A stretch of DNA of 59,950 nt from Apostichopus parvimensis (lineage: Eukaryota > Echinodermata > Holothuroidea > Aspidochirotida > Stichopodidae). Both the position numbers and the translations under genes were made by a program. The number at the start of each line of letters is the position of its first letter. Positions within the stretch are counted from its first letter, which is position 1. Shown piece after piece: positions 36,421 through 48,350 of this stretch. The notes under the pieces are model-generated. The model saw only the letters and a list, made by a program, of their open reading frames with translations. It was not told the origin of the DNA and made no database searches. The stretch covers positions 70,361 to 130,310 of the forward strand of contig KN886828.1 in NCBI GenBank assembly GCA_000934455.1, read 5' to 3'.

Positions 36421-37105
36421 GCAAGTCAAAATGAAACAATTAAGAGGGGGCAAGGAATTTTAAAAGTATACTAAATGCAGTGTACTTGAAGTTAATGAAG
36501 AAAAAATCTTGTTCCAGATGTACAGAATCCAATAGTGAAGGTAGTTGTGGTTGAGAAATCTACAAAAATTCCCGTAATTTTATCATTCTGTACGGCGGCA
36601 GATTTAGAAGGAAGAGAAAGTGGGTTTTTTGTGTTGTGTAGTACTATTGTGACCTTTGTGCTCTTGTGTAATGCTCTTTCGTTTGAGGTTGTTCACCTCC
36701 CATTCTCGAATGGACGCTTTATTTCCTCCTCGAGGTGAAGAGCTAGATCCTGATTCCGATGCATTCTCAGACGTGAACTTTCACGGACATTAGTCATCAG
36801 TTATCTTATTCTTGTGGTTTGTTGTTGTTATTCTGAGTTGAAGTCTTGGTCGTATCCTAACACAACATTGACAGACGGATAACGTCACATTCACCATTGC
36901 AGCGGTTGAGTGATAGTGCAAGCAAACTACTGTATCAGGGTACAGGCTGATCAGGAGTTTAAACCTTCCAACCAGGAAAGTCTTTAACTGATTTACAGGT
37001 TGCTAAATTATAGTGAATGTATCTTACATGGCTTGCTTTAAGTTCCTCAGGTTTTATGGAATGAGTTTGGTTGAATGCCATGTGAAGAAAGTCAAGCTTT
37101 GTTTC

Positions 37106-37241
37106 CTCTTTAAGCTGTCTCTTCACAACGACAGTACTACTGTACACTCTCTTTCTAAAGTGTCGGGAGTGGCAATATAAACCAGTTGACCCTGACCTCT
37201 GCCACCCCCTCCCCCCCATAGTCACTAGTCACCATTCTACC
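37106..37241 (+). repeat. RepA copy, strongly diverged
   Basis: CTCTTTAAGCTGTCTCTTCA, CAACGACAGTACTACTGTAC, then GTTGACCCTGACCTCTGCC and a closing ACCATTCTACC that matches the standard outer end. Called from the order of weak matches. Confidence 0.45.
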
Positions 37242-37369
37242 GCCAAATGTGTCTAGTTATGTATTGGAAAGAGTTTCCAAGGCAACTTCTACTTTATATA
37301 CATGTATCATACATTATTAGTAAAACTCTCGTTTCGGTATGACAAATTGGACATTTCACCATTGAACTG

Positions 37370-37845
37370 ATATTTTCAGTCTCAGTGAGTTCCCGAAGTA
37401 GTTCAGGATCAACTGTGACCATGTGATCATCATAAATTCACGTATTCAACAAAGCTCAGTCTGTCTGTCTGTCTGTCTTCCTGTTTGTGTGTCTGTCTGT
37501 TTGCATGTCTGTTGACAACCATTGGACTAAAAGTCAAATATGTTTAGGATACTTTCAAGAAAATGCACCCAAGAGCTTTAAGGAATAAAAATCTTATTTC
37601 TCTAAATTGGTACATTTCTCACTCTCAGGGAATTACAATTCAGGAATGACAACGTCTGTCTGTCCGTCCGTTCATTCGCCTGCCTTTCTGTCTATTTACA
37701 TATATACCTGCTGTGCAGTCATTTGACAAATTCAAATTATATTTAGCTGGATACTTTTCCAGAAAAGACACCCCCATGAATAAGCAAACATTTCTTCAAA
37801 CCGATACATAAATGTTACAGTCTCAGTGAATTTCGTTTGATCGGA
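37370..37845. repeat. Diverged ~200-bp tandem repeat containing (CTGT)n
   Basis: CTGTCTGTCTGTC at 37459 and a degraded CGTCTGTCTGTCCGTCCG at about 37652 begin similar stretches. Each continues with AAATATGTTTAGGATACTTT or AATTATATTTAGCTGGATAC about 75 bp on, and a TCTCAGTGAATT-type end. Spacing is about 200 bp. Confidence 0.6.
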
Positions 37846-39663
37846 TATAAATGCTTGCGATGTATGATGCTGACCAGTACGTCTATGGTACAATTTGCTA
37901 GTGATTCTATTGGAACTAACAGATGAATACTGTAGTACACATGGATTTGGCAAAGAGGCTAAGAAAGGGAATATGAGAACATGGGAAATATGGGAATATG
38001 GGAACTATGATCTTACCTCGGTCAAAGGTTGGTCTTCAAGAAAAATCGCCCAAGATACGACTTGGGCAGGAAAAACCCTAACATTTCACAGACCCAGTAA
38101 GTTCCTTATAAAGTAGATCAGAAGTTTGAGAATTGCATGTTTGTGCTGTATTTTTTCCTTGCATTAGATTTCATTTTAGCAATGAAACGTACAACTGTTT
38201 TGAGCGTGATATTGACAAACATGGAGCTGATCATGCAAATTAATCTGGTTCGAATTATAAAATCATATGGACAAGACTCATGTTGATTCAAGCGCCCATA
38301 ATATTAGGAACAAATCAGGAGTGCTCTTCAAGTGGATTTAAGCAATCGGAATTCTGCCCAAATTTAGGCCAAACTCTCTATTATCTGCTTAAAATTGACC
38401 CAATTATCTCGAGGTGGATCATGAGAGTAATTTCAACAAGCTGTGTGAACTTAAAAGAATCGATTAAAGAAATAGATAGCACAAACAGAATGATTATCAA
38501 AGGAACTGACATGCCTGTTCGTGCATGCAGGATGAGACGGTTGCGTCTAGCATCGTACACGAGGATCTACGGATGCTTCACGTGGACATCGTGGAAGCTT
38601 TAAAAGATACGTCCCATTTTTACGGAATTTATTAGAACGATTTGGCAATCACTACAATCTGCTACTGCTGCTGCTTTTGGCTCAAATTCAAACTTCGATC
38701 TTCCTTTGTTTCTCGCCATTCAGGCGCTTCTTATGCCTTTCTTAATATTCATGCCCCCCTGACTGCCCTCTGGGAATTGAATTTAAAACCAACTTCCTAT
38801 TGCTGTAGGTCTTTTGCCCTGATCATATGACACTAACGATTATAAGATCTGATAAATAGCAATTTTATTTTGCTACTTTAAAGTTATCTCATTAATAACA
38901 CATCAAGTTTATGTCCCTGGCTAAGAAACATATACACATATATCTTTCCCAAGAACGGCTTTATTACTTTTCCACATAAGGAAAATAGTTATTAGTATAA
39001 TTATGATTGATATTATTATGAATATTATTAATTGGTTCGGGGGGGGGGGGAAGGGAGGAAGTAGCTCTGCATGGTTCAAATTCTCTGCATCTACTTCAAA
39101 GTTTGCCCTCCTGTTGAAAAGATGTAAATATTAGATTCCTTACTCTCGATAACAGCTTAAGTGCCTTGCGGCAAATTAAGCGTCGGTCTGACCTACATTT
39201 ATGTATCACATTGCATATCGATTCCTTGTCCTACTTTCACGTGGGGTTCTGAACATACAGTAACACTTGTAAAAAGAAAGTCCTGCCAAGCCCTGTAGAA
39301 AATTTTAGTACTCTTATTAAAAGTGGTTTAAAACTATCTGTAACAGACATAATTTCCCTGCTGTTCTGTACAGTATACACCACAGCTACAGTCATTACCC
39401 TGCTTCACCTCAGAATATATCTCGATAGGGGAGAAGGGGGGGTGGGAGTGAAGGGGGAGAATTAAATTCTCAATAGGGTTAAAACTTTTGTTGTACTTTG
39501 GAACATGTCTGGGTAAGGGGAGCAGGGAGGGGGGATAGGAAGGATGGAAAGACCGGGGTTGGTAACAGAGAAGGGGAAGAAACATAAGTACACATTTATT
39601 TTGATGGTATAGTGTCAAACTTTATATTTCTGTATCTATAACTTTTTGCCTTGAACATATCTT

Positions 39664-39830
39664 GTTTGTTGAGGGAGGGAGGGAGGGAGGGAGAGGGTGG
39701 AACGAAGAAGAGGAGGGTGGGAAGAGGGAAGGCAAGGAAAGTAGGGTGGGGAGAGGGAGGTGTGGGGAAAGGAAAGAGATGGGGGAGGAGGATATAGAAG
39801 GGGAGAGGGAAGGATTATCACTACATGAAG
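39664..39830. repeat. GGGA polypurine tract
   Basis: Plus-strand purine-only stretches of GAGGGAGGGAGGGAGGG and GGAAGGCAAGG type. The Glu/Gly-rich plus frame and the proline-rich minus frame are composition artefacts. Confidence 0.85.
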
Positions 39831-40707
39831 AGCACAGCAGATTTTTCCTTAGTGATAATTAATATTAAGTCGGGAACACCGCAAAATAATTATAAATATC
39901 GGAGATGCCGATAACCTGTTTTCATGAAACTGAACTTTAAGTGGAAACATTTAAAGAGAATCAGATAATATCCAGAAATTTAAAAAATGCCTAACAAAAA
40001 CTTCACTGGCGATTCTCCAAATGGCTTATTTGGTCAGAAATTTTCTTCTTTCATTGTCTCACAAAATTTTGAAAAAATTGCTTTAAAAATCTGGCCTGAA
40101 ATTTTCACATCAGTATACCGATATATCCATCTACATGATCCTACACTTACTGTTTCTATATATACTAGTGCTGCTTCTGATAACTGTGCTGTTATACAAT
40201 TTGCATGACATTTGAGTAGGGTTTCTTACATTGTCCTGTCAACAAATGGATCTTATCTCTTTACTGACAGGATTTTCTCGCATGTGAATTTGACAAGAGT
40301 CTTCTTCTTCATCTTTGTCAATCTCACGTAGTTTCAGTTGTGACAGTACCTGAAATAAAATGGAATGGCTTAACTTTCTTCCCATCATCTGGGAATGAAG
40401 CTATAGGGTAGTGAGTCATGGAGAGGCGCTGACTGGTGCCTTTTTCCTGGTTCTTTCCCCCAGAGGGGATAAAAGAGGGAGAATTTCGTGTTAAATCCTC
40501 TATGCTAACAAACAAGTCTAAGAAGAAATGACAAGCAAATGAAATGAATAAATGTAATGGCTATATGCTGATAGGAAGGGACTGAGCAAGGCAGCCCCTC
40601 ATTTAGTTTTAGTAACACCAAGATTTGCTTCTGTTTAAGGAAGTTATAAATATTGAATCAGTTGGATGAATTTCCAGCAAGAAAAATGTATTATATGCAT
40701 ATGGAAT

Positions 40708-40876
40708 GGTAGATTTGGAAGGGAGAAGGCAGTTATCTGGAGAGGGTCATTGGGAGTGCAGTTTGAGAATGTTACCAGTTGTTATAGGCTACAGTAGGTA
40801 GATTGGAGTGGATGTATGTTGGGGAGACAGGTAAGTACAGTATGTCATTGGTACATACAGATACCAGTAAAATTTG
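40708..40876 (-). repeat. RepA copy (full-length)
   Basis: GGTAGATTTGGAAGGGAGAA, GGTCATTGGGAGTGCAGTTT, GTTACCAGTTGTTATAGGCT, GGGGAGACAGGTAAGTACAG, then ATACCAGTAAAATTTGAG. It has a perfect CAG|GTAAGT with GT at 40831, 3.1 kb upstream of the first EXT1 exon in the window. Confidence 0.8.
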
Positions 40877-42019
40877 AGTTTGTTTGCTTCACAGATTAAT
40901 CACTTTACTATTCTTTTTAAGTGTAAACATAACAACATAAATTACGAAATATTTTTAAATTGCGATCAAATGCAAAGAAACGGGAAACATTGACGCAAGA
41001 AACAACTCTTTGATTGACTGACCTTCGATTAAATTTAGTATGAATAAGCAACGAGGGTAAAAACACGATGGACAAACTGTATGTAAGATTTTCATGAATT
41101 CATTTTGCCTAAAGTCTGTCTTGTTTGATACTGTAAGGAAGCTGCACTTGGAATAACATCACTTAATGCCAAGGACAAAGACTACTACTGTTTGGGGTAC
41201 TTTTGAGTATCACTTACAGAAATGACTGTACATATATCACACAGAAACAACCAGTGTATCCCTATAGGGAAACATTTCATAGTATATCTATCTAATATTG
41301 ATTGGCAGATAAAAACAAAATGAAAATGACTTCCTAACAGCAAGGAGGGCTGAACCCTCATAACTAGTTTGTAGTCCTATGGTACATATAACACCTATTA
41401 CAATATCTAATGGGTCAGATCTCCAGAGACGATTACTGTAGGACAACTATTTTGCCTCTGTTTTGTGAGAGGGAGTTGTAAAATGTCAAAACCAGTTTGT
41501 CTGAGTTCTTCTTGAGTAAGATTGATGTGTTGGGTCTGGTTGTACCACAGCTGTCTGGGACCACGACAGTTACAGTCTGAATGGATTTGACATCTGTCAT
41601 TGAAAAGCTTTTATGGAGTGCCAAAGATATAAACAAAGGAAAGGGGGTAGGGGTAAGGGAGGGTTTTTTTTTTTTTTTTGGATGCTAAATGGTTTGAAAG
41701 TTCAGCTGTTCTTTTTGCGTTTGACTGTCTGTTCTTAATAGAAGGATTCAAGTTCTATATAGGTGGGGTATAGGTTTGGTAGGGTCACTGACCAAAGCTA
41801 CCGTAGGTACCCTCTAGAGGACCAAAGTAGGTTGTTGTGGAGGACTTTTGAGGTACAGAGTGTGTTGTTGTATATTTGTGAGAATTAGCCAAATGCTGTA
41901 GGGTTATGGGTGACAAGATGATAGGAACATGTATAGGAATGCTGGAGTAGTTGGTAGAGAAATGTCATTATGCAGGGTGGTCTTATAGAATAGTGAAAAT
42001 GTGGATGTTGAGAGGTTTC

Positions 42020-42104
42020 AGAGGGGGTGGGGAGGGAGGGAGGAAGGGAGGAAGGAAGGGGGAGGGAGGGAGGGAGGCAGGGAGGGAGGAAGGGGAGGGG
42101 CAAA
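42020..42104. repeat. GGGA/GGAA polypurine tract
   Basis: GGGAGGGAGGAAGGGAGG-type units over 85 bp. The proline-rich antisense frame is spurious. Confidence 0.9.
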
Positions 42105-43955
42105 AGGTTAAGGGCAATGGAGGTCTATAGGACATCATTTAAATGATGTCATTATGTCACGACCATCCAAGCTACGTTGGTGATCACAATTTTATTTATT
42201 TTGAATTATGCAGACATAAATAATCTTCCCGATACATTATTGATTTTAAATTTTGTGGTCATACAAGCCTTGTTTTTATAAAATAGTTTTAAAGATTGTT
42301 TTTAAAGTACCAACTGTCCAAACAAACAAAGGGAATGTAACATTATTTATTTTGGGCTATGTCTGCACTTTTGGATCAATTCAATCGATTAATATTTTCT
42401 ACTTCTCGGAGACTGTCATAACATTCATGTTTCTTCAGCTTGCTATATATAGGCCTGTATGTGGGGGGGGGGGGTTGTAGACTTGTCTTGGTAATCCAGG
42501 AAGTTGAGATGTATGTGTAACTATTGCCATATAAATAAAGTATAGTTTTGTTGAATAAATACCAAGGATAACAAAGACAGGTCTTTTAGCTGGCAGTAGT
42601 GTACGGTATTAAAGTGAAAGAGGTAGTCTATGTACATGATATGTAGAGGAATATTTGCATTGAGTTTTGTGTGTATTAACTGATGCATATTTATGGAATC
42701 TGTTTGGGGGTGTGGGGGGGGGAGGGTTGGGTGGGGGATGGTAAGGGGCTAAAGTAATAGAAATGAGTCGCTTGAGATATACTTTACATTCAGTAGGACC
42801 TCAATTGTTTTAATTTGTGATTTTGAACATAATTGTGTTATCTACAGAGTGACAAGTGCCCTCACAAGTCAGTGACATCAATATTGATATTAAAAATGTA
42901 AGATTTACTTCATGGCCTCTCCTATATTGACCCACTCCAAATTTTGTACCCAAGCCTAAAAAAAACACCATTAAGCCCTCTCCCCAGTAAAATAAAAAAA
43001 AAGGGGGGGGGGGAAGAAGACAAAAAAGGAACATGTTTTAAGGAAGTTGGATATCTTTTCTTAATACAGGTTCTCTACATATATTCACTTTGCTAATACA
43101 CCTGGCAGAAATGGTGTTGCATGATAAAACCCAACTCTGAACATGTGACCCTTTCATACTGGTCACAAAGATGACTCTATGTGCGTGTGTGTCTTTGTGA
43201 GTGAAGGTAAAATTGTATTACTGTAGTACTACCTAGAGCCATTCATTCCTTTGTGAGAAACAGAAAGGGGAAGAGAAAAAACTTCCAATCTTTTGGGAAA
43301 TGAAATGAAATAAACTTTTCCCCCATTGGGTATTGGTTCAATAGGGGTCTTAACCCATATTGTGGGTATACTATATATGGTTGGTCCATGCAGGTGTGTA
43401 TGAAAGGATATCATTATTTATTTACATGGTTTTTCAACAAAAAAAAATCCATTCACATGTTTTTTTTTTATATTTTGTTATTATAACCATACAGTAGTAG
43501 TAAAGGTAAATATATATGTTTTATATTTGGATAAAATGATTTAGAAAAGTACAGTTGGGTTTAAAAGCCAACAGTGACCTCCATATTGGTTTCTTTCTTG
43601 TCAGACTGTTTTGAGTGTGTAATGATGTTGTGTAGTCACGGCTAGTTAAAATTTGTACAGATTTTAGCTTGGTGGTAAATAAGGAATATAACATACAGTA
43701 GGCGATGTATTTTTGCAGAGCTCTACTTTATTTGTGCATATTTTTGGTGGAATTGCTACAAACAAGATTGCAAATGATCGAAATAAGATTGTCTACGAGG
43801 TTGTTTTCATCAAGCATACTTTTACCTGTGACAAATTAACCAGGGTTCAGTATTATGTTTTATAATATTTCTATGGATACTGCCTGCTATAAAGCTTTCC
43901 TTAAAAAGAGACTTAATTTTTTAAAACCATGTTCTCTTTTGCATTCCCTGTGCAG

Positions 43956-44157
43956 GTACGACTATCAAATTCTTCTTCACAATTCCACCTTTTGCTTAAC
44001 ACCCCGAGGGCGCCGCCTCGGTTCCTTTCGATTCCTTGAGTCCCTCCAAGCAGCTTGTGTGCCAGTACTTCTTAGCAATGGCTGGGTGCTCCCATTTAGC
44101 GAGGTCCTCGACTGGAATACAGCTGTTGTCCTCGGCGATGAGAGGTTGCTCCTACAG
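43956..44157 (+). CDS. EXT1: EXT1 exon (matches fused human exons 2+3), end of the GT47 exostosin domain
   Basis: EXT1 is a Golgi type II membrane glycosyltransferase that, together with EXT2, extends heparan sulfate with alternating GlcA and GlcNAc. This 202-bp exon encodes 67 residues from YDYQILLHNSTF to GDERLLLQ, the C-terminal part of the GT47 exostosin (GlcA-transferase) domain. It contains the family hallmark PRGRRLGSFRFLE and an HNST N-glycosylation sequon. By human numbering, which I recall, the Gly-Arg of GRR are residues 339-340, both altered in hereditary multiple exostoses, and both are kept here. The acceptor is a pyrimidine-rich tract ending TGCAG at 43955; the first base completes a split codon. 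The donor is CAG|GTAAGA at 44158. The length equals human exon 2 (94) plus exon 3 (108), so an intron present in human is absent here. A longer open frame continues into the intron, but homology ends at the donor. EXT2 and EXTL proteins fit less well. Confidence 0.96.
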
Positions 44158-44232
44158 GTAAGAACTTTGCTGAATCACTTGCATCCCCAAAAAGGAGCTC
44201 GGTGTTTGAATCATAGTTTACAGGTTTTCTTA

Positions 44233-44346
44233 CTAGCTTACCTGTCCCCTCACAAACAACAGCACTCTTGCTCTACTTTACTTAGAGTGAATGGTAACCT
44301 TTTCAGCCATATACACCCTTAGCGACCGGTCACTACCAGTCAGTTA
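44233..44346 (+). repeat. RepA copy inside EXT1, 75 bp after an exon
   Basis: CTAGCTTACCTGTCCCCTCA, then CAGCACTCTTGCTCTACTTT, ACTTAGAGTGAATGGTAACC, ending GACCGGTCACTACCAGTCAG. It is so close to the exon donor at 44158 that the exon's open frame reads into it. Confidence 0.8.
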
Positions 44347-45800
44347 CCGGTTTGGGGGTTTGGCCATTTTAATTTCATTATGTATTGATGGTTTGCTTTT
44401 GGTTTTTTGTATCTATTGTTCAAAGTTAGTGACTGCTTTAACTTTCAAGTCAGTTTATTAGGACTATGTATCAAGTGACATTTGCCGACTCTTGAGTCTT
44501 GTTCCCACTTCAAACATGCATTTTTACACGTAAACAATTCTCTTCAATAATATTTGCAACAACAGTTTGCAAGAATTATGTACAGTTTTAATTGTGATGT
44601 GTCAGAATTGAGTGTGGAATATTTTCTTCTTCAATATAAGTTATAATACCATGCTTGCCACGAGTGGGCTGCTATCCCTTTAAAGGTAGTATGTCTTCCA
44701 TATGTCATTGCATACCCTACATAAATCATACTTAAATAATCATACCCAGCCTTACTACTGTAACAGCACCCTATTGAAACAAACATATAAGGACTTGGAA
44801 ACTCTGAGAATCTCCTTGAAAATTAATTATCTGGAATCTCCTCTTCTTTCAACCATAGAATGTTCGATCAGTCAATCAATCAATTAATTAATCCTGAAAC
44901 ATTTGATAAAGCACCAATATTAAGAAGAATTGTTAAGTGGTGCTAAGAGAGAGTAACATGTTCTCGGTACATGTTCTAGGTCATATTCCCATGGGAGCAA
45001 ATCCAGGCCAACCTGCAGTCATGTATTGCTATTGGCCTAGATGAATGTGTTCTGTTGCTAGGCAACACGTCTTAAACCCATCTACTTGGGGCTTTGTAAC
45101 CTTCTTTTGGCTAATACAGAAGATTCCCTAAGTTGCATGGGTAGATCATGTGGAGCAATGACCTTTGAGACCTCAACATTCAGTTGAAGAGAGTAAGTAA
45201 ATCTTGTCAAGGAAGCATTGTATCACAACAAAGCTCTCTCAGGTGAGGAAATATGTCTAAGTGAACATTTCCTCTGAAAAAGTTGTTAATGGAGGAGGTG
45301 GAAAGAAACTGCTAGTTGTAAAGTGTGGACTGGAGTTCATTTCCTGTGTTAATGGGATAAAATGGACTGTCCATTTGGAGTTCCTCTCCCATAATTTGTT
45401 CTTGACAGAGAGCTGAAAAATGTAATTCTTTCCTGATCAATGGATGTGACTTTCTTTCTTCTCTTGCACTAGATTCTGGTGTTCTTAAGGGTTCAAAGTT
45501 GTATAAATGTTTTGGAAGAATTGAAAGCTTAATAAGTACAATAATACTTTAACATATTCAATATTACAACAAGCCACTTTAGGCAACTTTTTAGATGAAT
45601 TTCAAAGGTTAGCTAAGGGGCCCTTCAATAGTTTATTTGAAAATCCATTCATGACATGGCTATGGATGAACAATGCTCAGATTGCAATCCACAGTGTTAA
45701 ATTTCAGTTCAAAACTAGAGATCTAATCCTGGCGAAGAAAAGCATGTAGCGTTGTACAACAGCACTAACCAGACTTTGAAGTACCAGATCCACGACTTAA

Positions 45801-46152
45801 AGGGTGTAAAGACTCGCTCACAAAGAAATGTCTAATGCCGGTAATCTGACCTAGTTTCGAATGAGGTGTAACAGAAGTGTTAGACACCACCATCGATCCC
45901 AGAAAATACACACACAGCTTGCTACCGTCGGTAATTAGACACTAGTTTACAGTCAATACATATACAGCTACGGTCAATACCCACAACACAGTGTATATAG
46001 CAGCAATGGACATCTCAGGTCTAGATAAAAGATAACAAGGTATCACGTTTCATTACTGTCTGCATTTTGTAGCGACAAGAAGAAAACTTCACTTGCAAGT
46101 AACGGAAAGTTAACTTTTTCAGAGCGCGGTTTGGGGCGAGTCTTCCATGCCT
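45801..46152 (-). mobile_element. RepB element, minus orientation, TTAA-flanked
   Basis: A 352-bp reverse-orientation copy between TTAA at 45797-45800 and TTAA at 46153-46156. The ends AGGGTGTAAAGACTCGC and GGGCGAGTCTTCCATGCCT keep the inverted repeat. This independent insertion, with TTAA on both sides, supports TTAA as the target site or as part of the terminus. Confidence 0.87.
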
Positions 46153-46631
46153 TTAAGGAGTCCATATCGGTGTCAGTGTTGGTTTTCACCGCAGACTGAG
46201 AGTCATGCATCCAAATTTACTGAATAATTCTAGTATTTATGATATTAATTTTAGTATCAAGATCATGCAAAAGGAAACAATTTTGAGCATAGAATTGATA
46301 GATTATCCTTACTTTTGTAAATACATCTTTTCCCACCTTTTTTTTACAAATGACAGCACTGGCTAAATATAGTAGGTTCTCTGTGAGTGGTCTCACACAT
46401 TATCCTCGGATCTTAATAAGTGTTTCCCAAAACAGAAATAGTTCACTCCATGTTTTGTTTACTGCGAGCAAGCCGTCAACAAACGAGAAGTTGCGTAGAA
46501 CACGGAGTCACAGAGATGTTTCCACTTGTAATATTTGCATGCACCCCTGTATCATCTGTGTTCTACGGCACTTAACAGAATATAGCGTCGTCATATTTCA
46601 TTGTGATCTCAGCTCACAGTAATACACAGAG

Positions 46632-46983
46632 GCTTCCACACTCTTTGTCGTTTTTTCTTGTATCTCGAGCTCCTGATTTGTCCCCCCCCCTCCACCCTGA
46701 AAGGATGATTACAATCATGCAGTGGGGTAAGATCCTGAATGCGAGAGCTTTCACACTCATTGTCTTTCATCTCGAGCTTGTGGTTTTGTGCCCCCCTCCC
46801 CCACCCCGAAAGGATGATTACGATCATGCAGTGGGGTAAGATCCTGAGTGCGAGAGGTTTCACACTCACCTTATACCTCAAGCTCCCGGTTTTGTCCCCC
46901 CCCGCCACCCCACCCCTCACCTTCGAAAGGATGATTAAGATCATCCAATGGGATAAGATCCTGAGTGCCAGAGCTTTCACACA
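46632..46983. repeat. Three-unit minisatellite, 110-116 bp unit
   Basis: Units start at 46632, 46747 and 46857, with a fourth beginning at 46973. Each has CTTTCACACTC-like start, CTCGAGCT or CAAGCTC, a C-rich run, GAAAGGATGATTA, ATCATGCAGTGGGGTAAGAT and CCTGAGTGCGAGAG. Overlapping open frames on both strands, up to 123 codons, repeat the same peptide three times and are artefacts. Confidence 0.93.
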
Positions 46984-47115
46984 AGGAAGTTGATCGCCAA
47001 CGGAGGATCAGACTTTATTTTGCCCACGTTTTTTCTTTTTGTCTTTTTCCCACGGTGCCTTACAGAACTTTACTTTTCATGTAAGTAGCTGAAAGCTGTA
47101 CACGTGAAATAAGGA

Positions 47116-47462
47116 TGTTTCATTTTCGAGCAATCTACTTCATGATGTGACTGCCGAACAATGCCAACATATGAAATATATGCATCCTGTTTATAATATA
47201 TATGACGTGAGATACGGGGTGAATTGACAAGACAAAGGTTACGAATAACAAATAGTTATTTTGGAATGTTCAACATTTAGCTTATGTTTCATTTTCGAGC
47301 AATCTACTTTGTGATGTGACTGCCGTACTATGCCAACATATAAAATATATATTTATGCATCCTGTTTATAATATATGCTGTGAGATTTATATCCGGTGAA
47401 TCAACGAGACAATGGTTTACAAATAAGAAATAATTATTTGGGAATGTTTAATATTTAGATTA
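47116..47462. repeat. Two-unit 169-178 bp tandem repeat
   Basis: TGTTTCATTTTCGAGCAATC starts at 47116 and 47285. Both units continue through GATGTGACTGCCG, GCATCCTGTTTATAATATAT and a TTGGAATGTT or GGGAATGTTT end. The copies are moderately diverged, with an indel in the AT-rich centre. Confidence 0.9.
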
Positions 47463-47716
47463 GTGAAACAGAAGGTGTCAAAGATTTTTTTGTCCAGAAA
47501 GTGTGTTTCACAACTCTCTGAAAGGAATGACAGGATCCTGTGTGAAAAGATAGTGAAAGAAAGACCGTATCTAGTTAGTTCATGGTCGGTTGATGTTCTC
47601 ATTTTTCAGACATAATTAAGAGGGGCATTCAGATTTTTGTAGTTATTTTAACATGATGGATTTCATTAAACTTGAAGGAAAATGACAAGAGGCAGAATTG
47701 TCTATAGTACCAACGA

Positions 47717-47850
47717 GTTCACTTGATTCCTCCCTCGCCTTTCTTTGCACGTTCCTCATCTACGAACAGTAAGCCACTAAATTGGTAACATTTAAGCACT
47801 GCACCCCCCCTTATAGTCTCACCCCTGGGTCTCTGCCCACTTCCCTCCTC
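47717..47850 (+). repeat. Possible degenerate RepA copy
   Basis: GTTCACTTGATTCCTCCCTC, then GCACGTTCCTCATCTACGAA, TTGGTAACATTTAAGCACTG and CTCACCCCTGGGTCTCTGCC follow the RepA order, but the ACCTGTC core is lost. Confidence 0.35.
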
Positions 47851-48350
47851 CCCCAGGAAGTTAATTTGACTTGCGTGCTTTCCTTGGAGATGTCTATCCA
47901 GCTTGGTCTTATCTTTGTGCTGAATCCTTTCGAATCAAAGAGGCATCTCTTTGTTGTTGTTTACTCATCTCCATGCAATGAGAATTATTCTGAAGTGATA
48001 TTTGTGCAGTAAGTTCTCACTAATGGCAGAGTTTGGAGATTAGATTCCATTTCAATTTTATTCTCTTTAAATCCTCTGCCAGTAGGGTTGTCAGAGACTG
48101 GTTATGTTTCAGAAAATATACAAATTGGATGGTGGCAGTGTTATAAAAACTCAGCTAGTTTATTATGAAAGTTGTTGGATTCTGTGATTTTCACTGCCCA
48201 TATTAATACCTTTGACCAACGTGTCTAAAAATAAGCTTCTTGTAATACTCTTTCATTACGTGATGGGGGAAGTCTGTACTTTTCAAACCATGAGAATTTT
48301 TTTATTAATAAATCAACCGAAAAAGCTGTTTAGGTAGCCAAATGAGACAG

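Larger units (their letters stand above)
35794..36625. repeat. Duplicated ~0.8-kb block, copy 2 (right of gap)
   Basis: Starts right after the gap with a G8 run and GTAAAAAGTCAAATATTACT. It follows copy 1 through the RepA fragment and LINE remnant to GAGAAAGTGGGTTTTT, then enters unique sequence. The LINE frame is broken here by indels around 36255-36310. Confidence 0.9.
1..43955 (+). other. EXT1: EXT1 upstream intron, 3' part (intron 1 by human numbering)
   Basis: Everything upstream of the first recognisable EXT1 exon is treated as one intron. None of the open frames of 60 codons or more in this stretch resembles the EXT1 N-terminus or any other protein family I know, apart from a LINE fragment at 35061-35378. 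The intron is therefore at least 44 kb, in keeping with the very long first intron of vertebrate EXT1. Between the repeats listed separately it is AT-rich single-copy DNA without visible genes. A short unrecognised exon or a nested non-coding RNA cannot be excluded by eye. Confidence 0.75.

Noticed and set aside
38280..38603. 107-codon plus-strand open frame
   Set aside because: The peptide shows no family pattern I know, and frames of this length are expected by chance in 60 kb. It could be an unrecognised exon, but nothing supports that.
9084..40831. RepA CAG|GTAAGT sites as recursive splicing points
   Set aside because: Recursive sites need a pyrimidine tract and AG directly before the GT. 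Here the preceding sequence is purine-rich (GGGGAGACAG), so ratchet splicing is unlikely; only donor-like behaviour remains plausible.
44158..44322. Extension of the first EXT1 exon's open frame past its donor
   Set aside because: EXT1 similarity stops at 44157, where a CAG|GTAAGA donor lies. The extension reads into a RepA copy and then a stop.
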